Origin: Silene noctiflora
Lineage: Eukaryota > Streptophyta > Magnoliopsida > Caryophyllales > Caryophyllaceae
Assembly (NCBI GenBank): GCA_009801015.1
Contig: VHZZ01005181.1
Coordinates: forward strand, 37,148-60,656
DNA: 23,509 nt
Direction of reading: 5' to 3'
Made by a program: the position numbers and the translations under genes. Shown one piece after another: positions 7,760 through 19,560 of this stretch; the first letter of the stretch is position 1; the number at the start of each line of letters is the position of its first letter. The notes beneath the pieces were generated by a model. It had not been told where the DNA came from. It searched no databases and saw only the letters and a program-made list of their open reading frames with translations.

Positions 7760-9540
7760 CTAGTTCTTGTATCGATAAAAGGCTCGTTTCTTCTTCTTTG
7801 ATTGATTGTTAATGGTAAGCACAAGCTTTCCTGCTTCATTGTTCTTGAACGAGTTCCTGACCGGCTTTTCCATCGATTCCATCTTCTTTTCCTTCTGAAT
7901 TATAATAGTGTAAGACCCTTCATCTGTTGGGATAAATTCCTCCTTGTAGCTCACTTCCCCTCCCAATACAGCCAAGTCCCAAACCAATGCTTTTCCGGCC
8001 TGTTAATCCAAAATTCACAGTTTGTTATAAGCCGACTTCAATTGACAGCGAATATAAATGACTAGTAAGAATTGCGAAAAGACTTGAGATTTTTTTATGT
8101 ACCTCTAGTGCAGGGATCTCAATAGTTTCAGTTGATCCTGGTTTTAAGACGATTTCAGTGACTTTCCCTTCGTCTCCATTAAATTCAGTGTCATTTTCGC
8201 GCTTCAATCCACCATATTGGACCGGGATTTCCTCAAATGGGATGTACCTGAACACCCAAGTGTAAGGAAATTGCAAGCCAACAAGTAATACTACCCAATA
8301 TATCAGGGAATCCTAAGAATGCAGGTCAAGGGGCCGGATGTAAGTAGACAAAAAAAACAATGTCAAAATTAACCTATATTCTACCTGACTACATTTTAGT
8401 GAGTCGTTTTGATTAATTTTATAAATCCGAATCAAAGAATACGATAGATCTATAAAAAAATGAGGAAATCAAGAAAACAATCACTCACTTGAGAAGGGTC
8501 TCAGTAACTTTAGCAGGACGAGCAACAACAAACTTGCTCTTGCTTCTTTGAGTTAAGAAAGGTGAGATCAAAGAATAAAAAGCATAGTACCAAAATGGCA
8601 CATTGATAAGCACCTGTCACATAAAAAAAAACCGTTCAAATCATTTGTTTACGTTTAATTAAAATAAACTTCACAGAGACGAAGAAAGAAAACTCACATT
8701 TTTCGCAACCAGTTCAGGATAATTATCTTGAAGAAGGCCAATAGCTTTGAAAGTAGCATTCCTAATTTCCTTCTTAGAAGGACCAGGACAATTCTTAAGA
8801 TCATAAACCTGAAGAATAGAAGTAACACCAGCGGGTCGAAAATCGAGTTTTTTAATCCCTCTTTCCATAAACTGAAACCTCCACCTCAAAAACTGCTCTC
8901 TCTTTTCCTCATTTCCAAATGTTTTCTGATACAAATCTTCATTACTAAACACCCCAAAAATATTATAACAAACCGGGTGATTTTCGCGGTCATAGCCATT
9001 CATATAAGCTGCATTCTCAAGATCAACCCCTAAATCTTCCTCCAAAATTGATCCTATATTAAAATTCTCCCTCCAAATTAGGGTTTTCTTAAGCATTTCA
9101 AAAGTTTCATTAACCTTAAATTCTCTAGCTCTTAAAAATTTCAATAAAATTACATCTGTACCCTCTGATCCTTTACTAGGTAACAAAGGTACACCCCAAA
9201 TTAACACATCTTCAATTTCTTCAATCTTTTTACCCTCCAATTCATCTTTTTTCTCGGGTTTTTCGAGAAGGGTGTTACCTAAAATCGCTTCTTCAAGTAG
9301 CGACTTTAACTCGGCTAAGGCCTTCCTTTCACTCTCCTTAAGGTCAGAGAGATTATTACTCTCCTCCCTATAAGAAGAGCTCTTTTCAATCAACCCGGGT
9401 TTCGCCTCATTCTCATCCTTCTCCTCATTTTTGGGTTTTTCCGAAACTTTCCCTTCATTTTCTGTCACCATTTTAGCCTCTTCTTCAGAAACAACCACTT
9501 CCTGTTTCTGGGTTTCTTCGATTGCAACTTCAACCGTCAT
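7760..9540 (-). CDS. PATL: Patellin (Sec14/CRAL-TRIO plus GOLD lipid-binding protein), 4 exons, 450 aa
   Basis: Exons, in coding order, are 8698-9540, 8489-8613, 8103-8247 and 7760-7999 (1,353 nt with stop). All introns are GT-AG, and phases fit without any frame break. Residues 1-100 are acidic and lysine-rich, with many E/K repeats, typical of patellins. A CRAL-TRIO N-terminal helix region lies at about 75-160 (LLKFLRAREFKV), the CRAL-TRIO lipid pocket at about 175-320, and YIPFEEIPVQYGGL at about 324-337. The GOLD domain runs from about 345 to near the basic C-terminus. Patellins bind phosphoinositides and act at plasma membrane and cell plate in membrane traffic. The ATG at 9538-9540 is the first in frame; the upstream TTG is not needed. 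At 450 aa it is shorter than the longest patellins but complete. The PATL number cannot be fixed from here. Confidence 0.93.
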
Positions 9541-9709
9541 TGCAAACAAAAAAGATCAAATCTTTGAGATTTTTAGAGAATATTGAATTAAATTAATGAA
9601 AAAAATGGAATTTTTAGCTTGTATTTGAGCTGTATTTTGAGGTTATTTTTGGGGTTTTGTGAAGGTTAAGGTGGTTGGAATTTTGTGAGGGGAAATGGAG
9701 TAATGGTGT

Positions 9710-9809
9710 AACGGTTATATAATATTTGAAAAAAACGGTTCAATAAGAGGTGGTCCCACATATAACGGCTATTTATCTGGCTCCATAACCAAAGAGGAGA
9801 GGAGCCGTT
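9710..9809 (-). promoter_or_regulatory. Patellin promoter: TATA box and four AACGG (MSA-like) motifs
   Basis: A TATTATATAA on the minus strand (plus 9715-9724) lies about 180 bp upstream of the patellin ATG and is the likely TATA box. AACGG cores occur at 9710-9714, 9734-9738 and 9764-9768 on the plus strand and, as CCGTT, at 9805-9809. Two of them read AACGGTTA and AACGGCTA, matching the core of the plant M-phase-specific activator bound by three-repeat MYB factors; the three bases before the core do not match fully. Activity is inferred. Confidence 0.55.
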
Positions 9810-9819
9810 ACAAAATAGT

Positions 9820-11197
9820 TGTTAGATTCCCTCGTCTAGGTTTTATGCTTGGTTGTAGGACACCATTCTTTAGCTTACACAAATAATAATAGAGATGGTA
9901 AAACTGTAAAAGTACATCATATTTTGGGTCCATATAATTTGGGTTTGTCTTTTGGTTCAATTTACTCAAATTTGTGAGAGATATGTCCGTCATAAGGAAG
10001 ACTTGTTGTTTGGTTTATATGATTGTGCATTTTAAGGGATCAAGTTGGGTTTTGAATAATGTTTTTAGCTGTTTTATATCTTGAGATGATCTCGTGTAAG
10101 ACTGTTATGCATAAAAAAAACTATAACATGTTTAATAATTGCAATCATTAACAGAGGTGTGTGTATATATTGGGTATTTGTGTATTTTTAGAGTTAATGT
10201 TTGATAATGACTAGAAATTCACACACTCAATAACATAAGATATCGAACATCTTAACATCTCGTGCTACTCTAGTAGACAATTTGCTTTGTTGGTAAAGTT
10301 ATGTCAAGTCAGCAACAAAATTGTCCTTGTAATTCCCTTTGAACCGGAAAAAAAAAATATCTCGTACTATAAAAATATCATTTCATAAATCTTGTTAACT
10401 AAATAACATGAGATATCAATTTTTTTTAATCCATCTTTATTTGTTCATTTTATCAGATGAAACTCGGAATTGTATCAAATTAGTTTCCAAGTGAATTTGG
10501 AAATGTTGGGAGACCGGTGAATTTCATGGCCAAATTCGAAGAGCAACTTAAAATCCAACTTTCAAAATCTGTAAAATCGCATTAAAATTCTATATAACCA
10601 TATGGAACGGGAACCGTCTTAACTTAATGTCTCACAAACTCCTTTTATTTTCACCGTCTTAAGCTAGCGGTCTTGAACAAAAATTGGTGACTTAGACTTT
10701 ACTTACTACAGTATTTACTAAACTGAAATAGAGAGTGGAATATAAAGAAAGCTGAGGTATTTCCAACTGTGAATATGGACCAATTCAGAGTGGAAAATAA
10801 TTTAAAGTATGTCAGAAAACTGAGAAAAATTGAAAGCACCAGTCTCAGCTTCTCCATTAAACAGACTGACAAAAAGACCAGATCTTTGACCAGACAGCCA
10901 GTAATCCAACTGCAGTAACATCTTTGAACACCTATTGTTGTCCGATTTAATATACTCAATTTTGGAGCTTGTTTTGACACAAGCAAATAGAACAATATTT
11001 GCATTAAGAGAAGCAAGAAATAAAGATCCATATGGTACTATGGGAATGAGACGCTATCGACATCGGGTTTGTAAATACACCATTCACAATCAATAGAGAT
11101 TTCATTTTAGCCTTATCACACATTTAAAAAGCTTGAAAAATACCCGATTTCAGGATAAAAGAGAAGGAAATAAGAATAAGAATTTTCAAAGTGTTGA
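9820..11197. other. Intergenic region between patellin and SNF7, including SNF7 3' UTR
   Basis: Upstream of the patellin promoter the stretch is AT-rich, with several poly-A runs and scattered stop codons in every frame. A 110-residue open frame near 10700-11030 has no recognisable domain. The last roughly 150 bp before 11198 should be SNF7 3' UTR. No RNA gene or complete mobile element was seen. Confidence 0.5.
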
Positions 11198-14100
11198 TTA
11201 CATGGCCAACTCTCTTTGCAATTCAGCAAGTTCATCTTCCTCGGGGTTCCTCTGGGGAACAGGTCGTGTGGGTTGCCTTCCTTCGGTAGTATGGGTGGAA
11301 GACATTGGGGGATTTGTAGCTGGCTGTAGAAGTTGTTCCTCCAACTCGGCCCCTTCAAGCTCTTCGAGCTCTGCTTCCAGTTCATCCTGTAATCAACAAA
11401 GTTACATTAACACAAAGGATTATTATTAGCTCAAATTCTCATATAATGTAGTCTTGTGAATATACAATATCCCATAAATGAGTAGAGTTTATGGTTAAAT
11501 GAGTTGGTCTCTCCCTTCCACATTATATTAACATGAAACTATCTATTAAAAGACTAACTATAATATTCGATACTTATACATGACCCGAATATGCGTTCAA
11601 ACAATCACTTCTTACCTCATCAAAGTCACTGGCGCCAATGGGAGCAGAAAGTGCGTCTTGAATCTGTCTCAAATTATCGGTCTGTTCATTGATCTCGTCC
11701 ATTGTCTTGTCCACATCATCGATATTTCTGAAAACAATAACATGGGTTCACAAGATCAGTTGTTAATAGTAATAATCCCTGTATTCTGAACTCTACATCA
11801 ATTTAATGATATTATTATTGCTACCTAGCTTATACATTACTTTTAATGGAGAGTACTACAGTCTAATCAGAACTTTAACCTACTCTGACCATGGATTATG
11901 ATAAATAAGCTGTTTGCCTAGAGAGGAAAAAGAACCTAGTTTGACAGTTTGAATATGACTTTTGGTTTGATAATGTGCAATATCAAGGCACCAAACTACC
12001 AATGAGGCAATCAATGAATGAACCACAAACACAGCAATCAATAGTTGATGATGCACGCACCAGCCTATATCCGGAACTCTAAGCCGACCCAAGCCCATAT
12101 TGACATGTCGAAAAACACAAATGAAAAAGGTTGGAAACACTTTTGAACCAAATCCGGGCTCTAACCCGACCCAAACCCACAATGTCATGAGCAGAATTTA
12201 GACTTAAACACACCACCCATATTTTGGCCCGACTCGTATTCACCCATCCTAAACACTAGTATTTGGTATTTCACAATTCACGCAAATGAAATAAGGATGA
12301 TATGATGAAGTGTTCAAGCACAAAAACTAACAGCATACCAAAATAAGAGAATGTTCTATGCGAAGAAATGTTTTATGGACTCGTCAAATGAATGAGACAT
12401 GCATAAAGTCACAAGGAATTAGGAAAGGTCAGCAGAAAAGCAAAAAAAAAAAAAATTGCAAGTTTTAGCTAAACTCTAAAACTATTTACGAAACCATCAT
12501 TAGTTTCTTTTTAACTGTCACATTCTTTTTGTAAAATTATTCATTCATTGATCTAAAATTCAGGGGGTATTATACTTCCTGCTGCAACGTGCAAGCACAA
12601 TTAATGACTACATTGAAGGAGAAAATATTTTAGGGAATCTAAATAGAACAATATTCAAGGAATTCGTAACTCACGTTGCTTTCTGCATGGCCTTCATAGC
12701 TTTAGCACCAGATCTCAATGCGTCAACGGTCTCTGTTGTTGCTTTCGCTCCTTCAAGCATTATCATCTGGAAGCCCACACAAAGAAACACAAAAAGAAAC
12801 ATGATGCCATGTCATACAACTCTTTCCAAAACAAAGCAGCATGAAATACACAAACTAGAACAGGTGCATGAGAGAAACTGAGCATAGAAAAACAATGATT
12901 AGTGCAATGAAAGATAAGAGGAAGCAGTTCGACAGAGTTCCAAGGGAACAGCAACGCACTAACCTGATCATGGATACGTAGTTGAAAATTTCCCAGCTGC
13001 TCCACTTGTTGTTCATACAACTTCTTCCTCTTTAAACATTGTATTGCAGCTTCACAAGGCAATCACAACTAAGTCAAACACAACACAACAAAACAAAATT
13101 TAAACAAAACAAAAGTGCAAAAATATTGGCAGACTCATTGACGTAACGGTAGCTGCATTAAACATTTCACATCATGTGAATTGAGTATCGTTAAGAGTTT
13201 TTCCCGATGATTTTTGCTTCTTCTTTTTCCACATTCCTTTAGTATCTCATTCCTTTTTGTTATGTTATTTTTCTTCACTTTCCTTTCCTTTCTTTCACAA
13301 TTCTCACTCTTTATCTCATATACCGGTCTTGCTTCCGCTTAATCTTGTTTTAGATGGTGGAAAATCGACTAAGATGGTTTGGGCATGTGAGAAGGAGACC
13401 TATGGACGCACCAGTTAGGAGACGGGAGACTTGGGGAACAGAAAAGGTTGCTAGGGGTAGAGGGAGGCCAAAACAGACATGGCTGAGAGTTATAGAGCAC
13501 GATATGAGATTTCTCCGGCTTGACGAGGGGATGGTGTCGAAGAGGGCACAATGGAGGGAAATGATACATGTGGATTTTTAGTTTTTGATGTTATTTGGAA
13601 TATTTAATGTTTTTATTTATTTATTTATTTACAAATTTATTTGCTTTTTTCGGATTTAGTACAAGTTTTACCAACAACATTTTATATATTAATACTTGTC
13701 TCACTTTTAAGGTATTCCGGACCCTTAAGTTTTACTTCGGTTTTCAAAATTGTTTTAATCTTTATTTTCGATTTAAATTCTAAGTTTATACAAGAAATCC
13801 GGACTTAGATTTTAAAACCTATAAGGCTACCTTGGCTTTGTATTATGTTTCACTCCCCTTTTATTTTTCACTTTTCCTTTTCTATATTTTCGCATTTTGT
13901 GGTGTGCGATTCTAAAGGATGATTCATGTCAGCCGACCCCAAACCATTTTGGGATTAAGGCTCTGATGATGGTGATGTTGTTGTTGTTGTCTTTTACTCC
14001 GTCTCTTCAAAACCAAACACTCCATTTGCTTTAATGCTCTCTCCAAGATGCTACTTTGATCATGTTTTTCTTCATATAGAAGTATGTATTACTTATTTTT

Positions 14101-16465
14101 GTAGAAAATATTATTTTCTTTGAAAGATCTTGATAACAAATGTAAATACACAGGTGTAGTAACAAATATACGGCCATGGTATGGAAACTTTGACCTCCAA
14201 AAGGAAAATGAGGTGTTTGGTTTGAAGAAATAGAGTATTATTTTCTCTTCATCTCTCCTTTAGGCTCAATCTTTCCACCATTTCATCTATTAAACCTCTC
14301 TCAGAATGTTTACTTCTAAAGGTTCATGGTAAAAAGCCCCAAATATTTATTATGCTAGAGCTTTGTTGTTTTTATTGCAATATTGCATTAGTCATTTCGC
14401 AAACTAATAGTGTTACAGAATCTATTAGAGAAACGAATACACAATAATAAGGCAGCTATGGATTCATATTACATAACACTCAGCGGTGTTAACCAAATGT
14501 CCATTTTATTAGCAACTATTATACCAGTCCGTAATAAACAAGATGCAAATGTATCAAATCCAGAACTATACATTCCCCTTGTTCATAATAAACCTAAGTG
14601 TGACTATCTCGTTGCTTCTGCTATTTAAAGAATCAGTGCTGATGATGAATTAAACAATTGACATCCGTCAATCGAATTTGTACAATACCATATTTCTCAA
14701 AAGAACGCAAGTGAGGTGAAGGTAAAGCAATACAAGAAAATCCTTAGTTCAGGAAAACATAATCTAAAAGGAAAGGGAGCAGCGGAAAAACATAAAGTAC
14801 TAGAAACAAATAAATTGAACATTCTAATGATAACTATCAGTATTCAGTACGAGCATTCAAATTTCAAATTTTCGAAACACCGGCAAACAGAAACATACCA
14901 CGCTTATTCTTTGCCCTGCTGAAGTCTTTTGCCTTCTCAACCTCTGCAGCAGCCTTCTTTATAAGAACCTGCTCTTTCTTTTCTAACATTTCAAGTGCCT
15001 GCAGAACATATGAAAGCATGAATACTCAACTAACAGGAAAAATAATGACAGCGCAGATAGCACTCAATTAGCAGATAGTTATACAAAAGAGGCTTATATG
15101 TGCCAATTAGCAGGCTAAATATGTTGTAAGGTATTTCTGTTCCTAAATTATCCAATACTGGATGCATTTCGCCACAATGGAAGAAGAAAAGCCTTCTCCA
15201 TTCCGTTTGCATCTGCTCCTCAAATGCCCAAAAGCTGTCCCGATCATATTGCTTAAATTTCGGTCATGATACTACATCGAAGCCGCTTAGTAGAAGTTAG
15301 GAAAGTTGTCAGGACTGCATTTAGGGCAGTTCCCATCACATGTATGCAGCACAATAAAGATCATGGTTTAAAATACGTGACGCAATGCCGTATAACAACC
15401 GAGTTATTAAGGTATTGAAGGTTATTGTGACCACATTTTTTACCATATTATTAGCGCAACGGCCGACATTAGGAGGGCGGAGGCAACAACTAGTTCCGTG
15501 ATCAAACGTAATGAATTGATTTGACTGAAACAAGTTATATAACCACGATCCAAAAAACATAAAGCAAGCTATCTGCGGCTCTCTGTTTCTCACTACTGAC
15601 GCATCTACCGTCGAATTTTCAAGGACTAAAAACGTTCAGCTTCAACAAATTTTAAACAATGCACATCGCCAACATCTGCTGTGGTATAATGCTTATACTT
15701 CAAATGAATCATCCAGAACATAAAAATGTCCTATAATTCAAAAACGCATTGTTGCTGCCCTCAACTCAAAAGAGCATCTGTTAGTCACTTATTAGGGAGT
15801 GCAACCAATTCACTCACATCCTTGATACCACCACAACAAAGTCACATTAAAGTATTAGCCTAGCTAATAATTTGCTCAACTACTGACTAATGATGCAATC
15901 GCTTTCTAATGTCCACTTCCTAATACACCACCATCCCAATTCCTAATACACCACCATCCCCTCCCTTGACGCCCTCCATCTTCACATTGCCTCACCTAAT
16001 TAGGCACACAAACATCTAACCACAGTACAGCAATTCCAAAAGGACACAATCAAAGGTTAAATACCATTTCTGAATTGCGTCCAAATTAATCATGAAGCAG
16101 CAGCTCACATAGTTCTTAATCGTAATCAATCCGTACAATGTGAAACACTATATGAAATGCTATTCATGTTTAGCCGCGGCGAAATTGACGAAAGTATGAA
16201 ACAATCGCCCAGCATTGTATTCAAAGCTAATTTCTAACCTCCAAATTCTTTCAAAATCCAATCAATTACAACTTCCTAATTAAACAATCAATCAAACAAC
16301 AATCCCTAAACACAACACAAATCCAATTACTCCACAAACCCTAAAAAATAAAATAATTAAAAAAATCACCTCACTCAATTTATCAAGAGTGGCAAGAGTA
16401 CTAGACGCCGAATTATCTTCCCGTCCTTTAGCTCCAAATAATCTAGCCATCATACCTGTCGACAT
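11198..16465 (-). CDS. VPS32: SNF7/VPS32 ESCRT-III subunit (CHMP4 homologue), 6 coding exons, 224 aa
   Basis: Coding exons in order are 16370-16465, 14899-14998, 12964-13049, 12675-12766, 11616-11727 and 11198-11386 (675 nt with stop). All junctions are GT-AG and phases close exactly. The protein starts MSTGMMARLFG, has a basic helical hairpin (LEMLEKKE, AAIQCLKRKKLYEQQ, NFQLRIHDQ) and then an acidic half (DELEAELEELEGAELEEQ). It ends in a short helix, EDELAELQRELAM, the region that binds Bro1/ALIX-type proteins in the family. SNF7 is the main polymer-forming ESCRT-III subunit that drives inward vesicle budding at late endosomes. Length and order agree with plant VPS32, and no key region is missing. 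The initiator could also be the second Met of the MM pair, five residues in; the first ATG has A at -3. Introns are large (1,371 and 1,849 bp for the first two), and the second holds a LINE fragment. Confidence 0.95.
12069..12189. repeat. Two imperfect direct copies in SNF7 intron 4
   Basis: ATCCGG-CTCTAA-CCGACCCAA-CCCA-ATG words recur at 12069-12107 and 12152-12189. The copies differ at several bases. They lie in the intron between coding exons 4 and 5 and probably come from a decayed dispersed repeat. Confidence 0.55.
13352..13990 (+). mobile_element. 5'-truncated RTE-type LINE in SNF7 intron 2, antisense
   Basis: The plus strand carries the last 75 residues of an RTE-clade reverse transcriptase (from 13354: NRLRWFGHVRRRP, then GRGRPKQTW, ending at the stop 13579-13581). 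About 350 bp of 3' region follows, ending in the conserved plant RTE tail GCCGACCCCAAACC (13932-13945), TTTTGGGATTAAGG and a TTG repeat (to 13990). Loss of the 5' end is the usual result of incomplete target-primed reverse transcription. It is oriented opposite to the host gene and has no splice role I can see. I did not find a convincing target duplication. Confidence 0.8.
15917..15960. repeat. Tandem duplication of 21 bp in SNF7 intron 1
   Basis: TTCCTAATACACCACCATCCC occurs at 15917-15937 and again, identical, at 15940-15960. A short replication-slippage product within the intron between coding exons 1 and 2. Confidence 0.9.
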
Positions 16466-16473
16466 TTTATTCC

Positions 16474-16635
16474 CTGAAAACAAATTACAAAAAACGACAC
16501 AATCAAATCAAATTGAAAATAAATTAGGGTTCATACAAAACCCCAAAATCAACTCAATCTCTGCAAAACACAATCGAAATAGCAGCAAATCAGCGAATTG
16601 AAATTGATTTTAACGATTATCAGAAGTTGAATTAC
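16474..16635 (-). other. Intron in the 5' UTR of SNF7/VPS32
   Basis: On the minus strand the donor GTAATT (plus 16630-16635) follows a CT-rich leader, and the acceptor TTTTCAG ends at 16474. Splicing leaves GGAATAAA directly before the start codon. A leader intron is common in plant housekeeping genes and often raises expression. The upstream UTR exon would lie from 16636 to about 16720. Confidence 0.6.
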
Positions 16636-16699
16636 CGTAAAGATTGATTAGATTGTACGAAGATCTTGAAGAGAGAGAAATCTGGAAATTCCTCGAAAT

Positions 16700-19079
16700 T
16701 TTCCGCGGTTTGTATTTTTTCTTTTTCTTTTTCTTTTTTTTTTGTGTTTTGATTTGTTTTATTTTTTTTTTGTTTTTGGGAGGAGATCGGAATGTGGTTG
16801 GTTGTAAACAAGTTGGAAGTTGAGTAGGATATGCAATGGATTTACTTGGTTGCTAAGTTAGGGGATCTTAGAGTCATGGCTAGTTTGGCAACTAAGCAAA
16901 TGATCTAGGGGATCTGATGGTGGGCAAAATCGTGTTCCGATACGGAATAGGATACTAGTTTAGTGACTTAATTTCAAGCTCGGAAAACTAGAATGCAAGA
17001 TTTAAAAATAGGGCTATTGAACTTGTAACGTTGGATTTATTTTACACTTGTCAGGTAAAAAAAAAAAAAAAAAAAGAGAAAAAGAGATTAAGAGCTCATG
17101 AAAGAGGGTTGATGGCTTGGTGCGATATAGACGATGATAATAAGAATTTTTGGTATGAGAATTTTATCAATATATTAGTGTTTGTTACAGTTAGTGAAAG
17201 GTGAGGGTTACACATTTGCTGTATTGGGATAAAATACGGAGTAACTTATTTATTGCGTTTTCTAATGTAGACTATTTTTAAGAAAATGAGCAATTTGGAA
17301 GTGTTTTTATTTATCTTGGTCTTCACGAAGATCGATGAGCGTTAGCCACAAGCCAAGAGCTTAGATGAATGTTATAGATTTATTGGACTCGTCTTTGCAA
17401 AAAGATCTTTGGATAGTTTGAGCGGGGCTCATGGCTTGTCCTTATACCTTCCTTGTGGAGTGAAAAGTATAAAAAGAAACGATCTATGTTGTAATTCTCC
17501 TACTTCAAAACGATGTTAAGTATGGTTTTGAAGGATCTTTGATAACAAATAAATGACAATTATCTTGTTATATTTATAGTCTTGTCAATATTTATAGTCT
17601 TGTCAATACAAACATTTTGGGAATAAAATGTTTTTTTTTATTTAAAACCCTTTTATAAGGTACGTCATAATATATATCTATCTATATCTATATAATATAA
17701 TAAAACAGAAACCACTTCATACATTTTCCCGTCAACTAATGCAGGCCCTCGAGGACAAATTAATATTGTCCATAAATTAGCACATCTCACTAGCAACCTT
17801 ATATAGAGCAACCCAACAAGTTTATTAACCTATATACTCACATCATATTGTTTACGCTAACACTACTACATGCTACAACACACGAAGTACATAATCATTG
17901 AGCTCCTGACAACTATTATGATCCCTAGCTACCATAAAAACAAATCATTTTTTTCATTTTGACCTCTATTATGAATTAAGCTTAAGGTATTGAAACGGGA
18001 TAGCGAGATATTTAAATTGGTACGTGGTTTAACTAAATTTTTATTTTATACTTTCTGTCTATGTATTAAGAGCTGCAAATAATGATATTACTCGAGAATA
18101 TGACATAAACCAGACACAAAATTAACGGGTACAATTTGAGCTTAGGATCATATGGGTTATTAATTTAACTGAATTTCAACCTTTTTTTCCCCTTTTAACT
18201 CAAATTTTCCTAACAATAGTCAAGAAATTGGTACAATTTGGACTTATGATTTATGATTGTTTGTAGTAGAGGTATGAGACAAGCAGCTAAATATACTATG
18301 AATGAAAAACATATATAAGCATGTTTCATGAGTAAGGGTGAGATATAATTAGATCTGAGAAATTGGTCAATCGAGTCAGGTTAGTTCAGGTGGCGTAATT
18401 TCATATTAGGAGTTAGGGTAGGTTGGGTGCTTCTGATTGTTGTGGGTTTAGGTCTCTTTCTTATCTATTATTATCAAGTTGTTTAAGACTAAATGGTCAT
18501 TGCACAACAATAAACATTTCGAATTATGGGTCGAGCTCGAGTCCTCAATTCGCGTGTCGGATCGAGTAGGGATTCGTTGATCAAGTCATTTACACTGGGT
18601 CAATTTTGTCAGGTCTTAGTATAATTATTTCAAGTAATCTAAATATTGAGTTTATTATAGCGCTCCAATAACATTTGGCTATCATAATTATATGATATTT
18701 TTTGTTTTATTGCATTTGGCTATCATAATTTATTTAATATTTATTTTTAAGTAAAAAATGTTCCTACAATTTAAACCATTTGTTTTAAATGTTGTACATT
18801 CAAATAACTACAATATTGTATAATAAAATTAAAATGATGTAGTAACAATAAAATTATATTAACCTATTCATATTTTCAATTTATATGCCCGAGCAAAATT
18901 ACACGGGTCCTAAGATAGTAAAACAGTAGTATATGCGTAATGTAATTGATGAAAGTAGCTAAAACTTATTTTAAAGGATATTTTAGTCTTCTATTTTAAA
19001 TGACTTAACGAATTCTTGAGTTCGATCAAGTTTGTGTCAATGTTTTCTTCTGGTTTAAATGAACGCACGTATATTGCGA
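16700..19079. other. SNF7 promoter side and AT-rich intergenic DNA
   Basis: Next to the gene is a long T-rich tract on the plus strand (about 16706-16772), which is A/G-rich on the SNF7 strand. An A run of about 19 lies near 17057. Further right there is no open frame with recognisable homology. A GTCGAGCTCGAG-bearing stretch near 18530-18600 looks like repeat debris. An 18-bp direct repeat, CATTTGGCTATCATAATT, lies at 18672 and 18713. Confidence 0.5.
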
Positions 19080-19082
19080 GTA

Positions 19083-19139
19083 AGAATCGAACCTCCAATA
19101 TTATGCAGGGAGTAAAAAAAGCTCTTACCATATACACCA
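19083..19139 (-). mobile_element. Candidate tRNA-derived SINE head (pol III boxes A and B)
   Basis: On the minus strand a box A-like TGGTGTATATGG (plus 19128-19139) is followed by TAAGAGC and then by a box B, GGTTCGATTCT (plus 19083-19093, ten of eleven matching GGTTCGANTCC). The spacing is that of tRNA genes and tRNA-derived SINEs. It does not fold as a convincing tRNA by eye, and I could not define a 3' tail. A decayed tRNA gene is the alternative. Confidence 0.5.
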
Positions 19140-19560
19140 TGTGTCAATGTGAGATGCAAAAATGCAATTTTGATTCATTAATCTCAATTTCTTAAATGAA
19201 AATTTGGAGTTGGGTACATATGTAGCCCAAAAGGGACCTCACTAATACAAACCACCAACTCATTTATAGCCAAAATTTGGGAATGGTGTGGTTAATTAGC
19301 TCCCATGAGAGTTAGCATTCAAGTTGCATACGACGTTGATAAAATGATAATCAATCATGAATCATGATATGAGCCTACATAAGTTAGTGATAAGAGTAGG
19401 GTAGGGTTCACAAAAATGATAAGAGACATGTGAAATGAGAAGACAACCATTAATGTAGAATAAATCATTAAAAAAACGATCCACCATTACATAATTATTG
19501 ATTGATGTGAAAATTATGGAAATTTCCTACAATTTACGTACTTGATAATGAAAGATTGAA

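Noticed and set aside
10699..11031. 110-residue minus-strand frame with hydrophobic stretches
   Set aside because: No recognisable domain, AT-rich composition gives Phe/Leu-rich translations by chance, and no splice partners were seen.
11133..11429. Serine-rich plus-strand open frame
   Set aside because: It is the antisense of the acidic last exon of SNF7; Glu/Leu codons read backwards give Ser-rich sequence.
15336..15593. 85-residue minus-strand frame in an SNF7 intron
   Set aside because: It lies inside an intron, has no family resemblance and overlaps likely repeat debris.
7760..16465. Patellin and SNF7 as a functional gene cluster
   Set aside because: Both concern membranes, but they have separate promoters and about 1.6 kb between them, and no shared regulatory motif was found.
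16292..16483. 63-residue frame containing the SNF7 start
   Set aside because: Only 16370-16465 is coding; the rest reads into introns on both sides.
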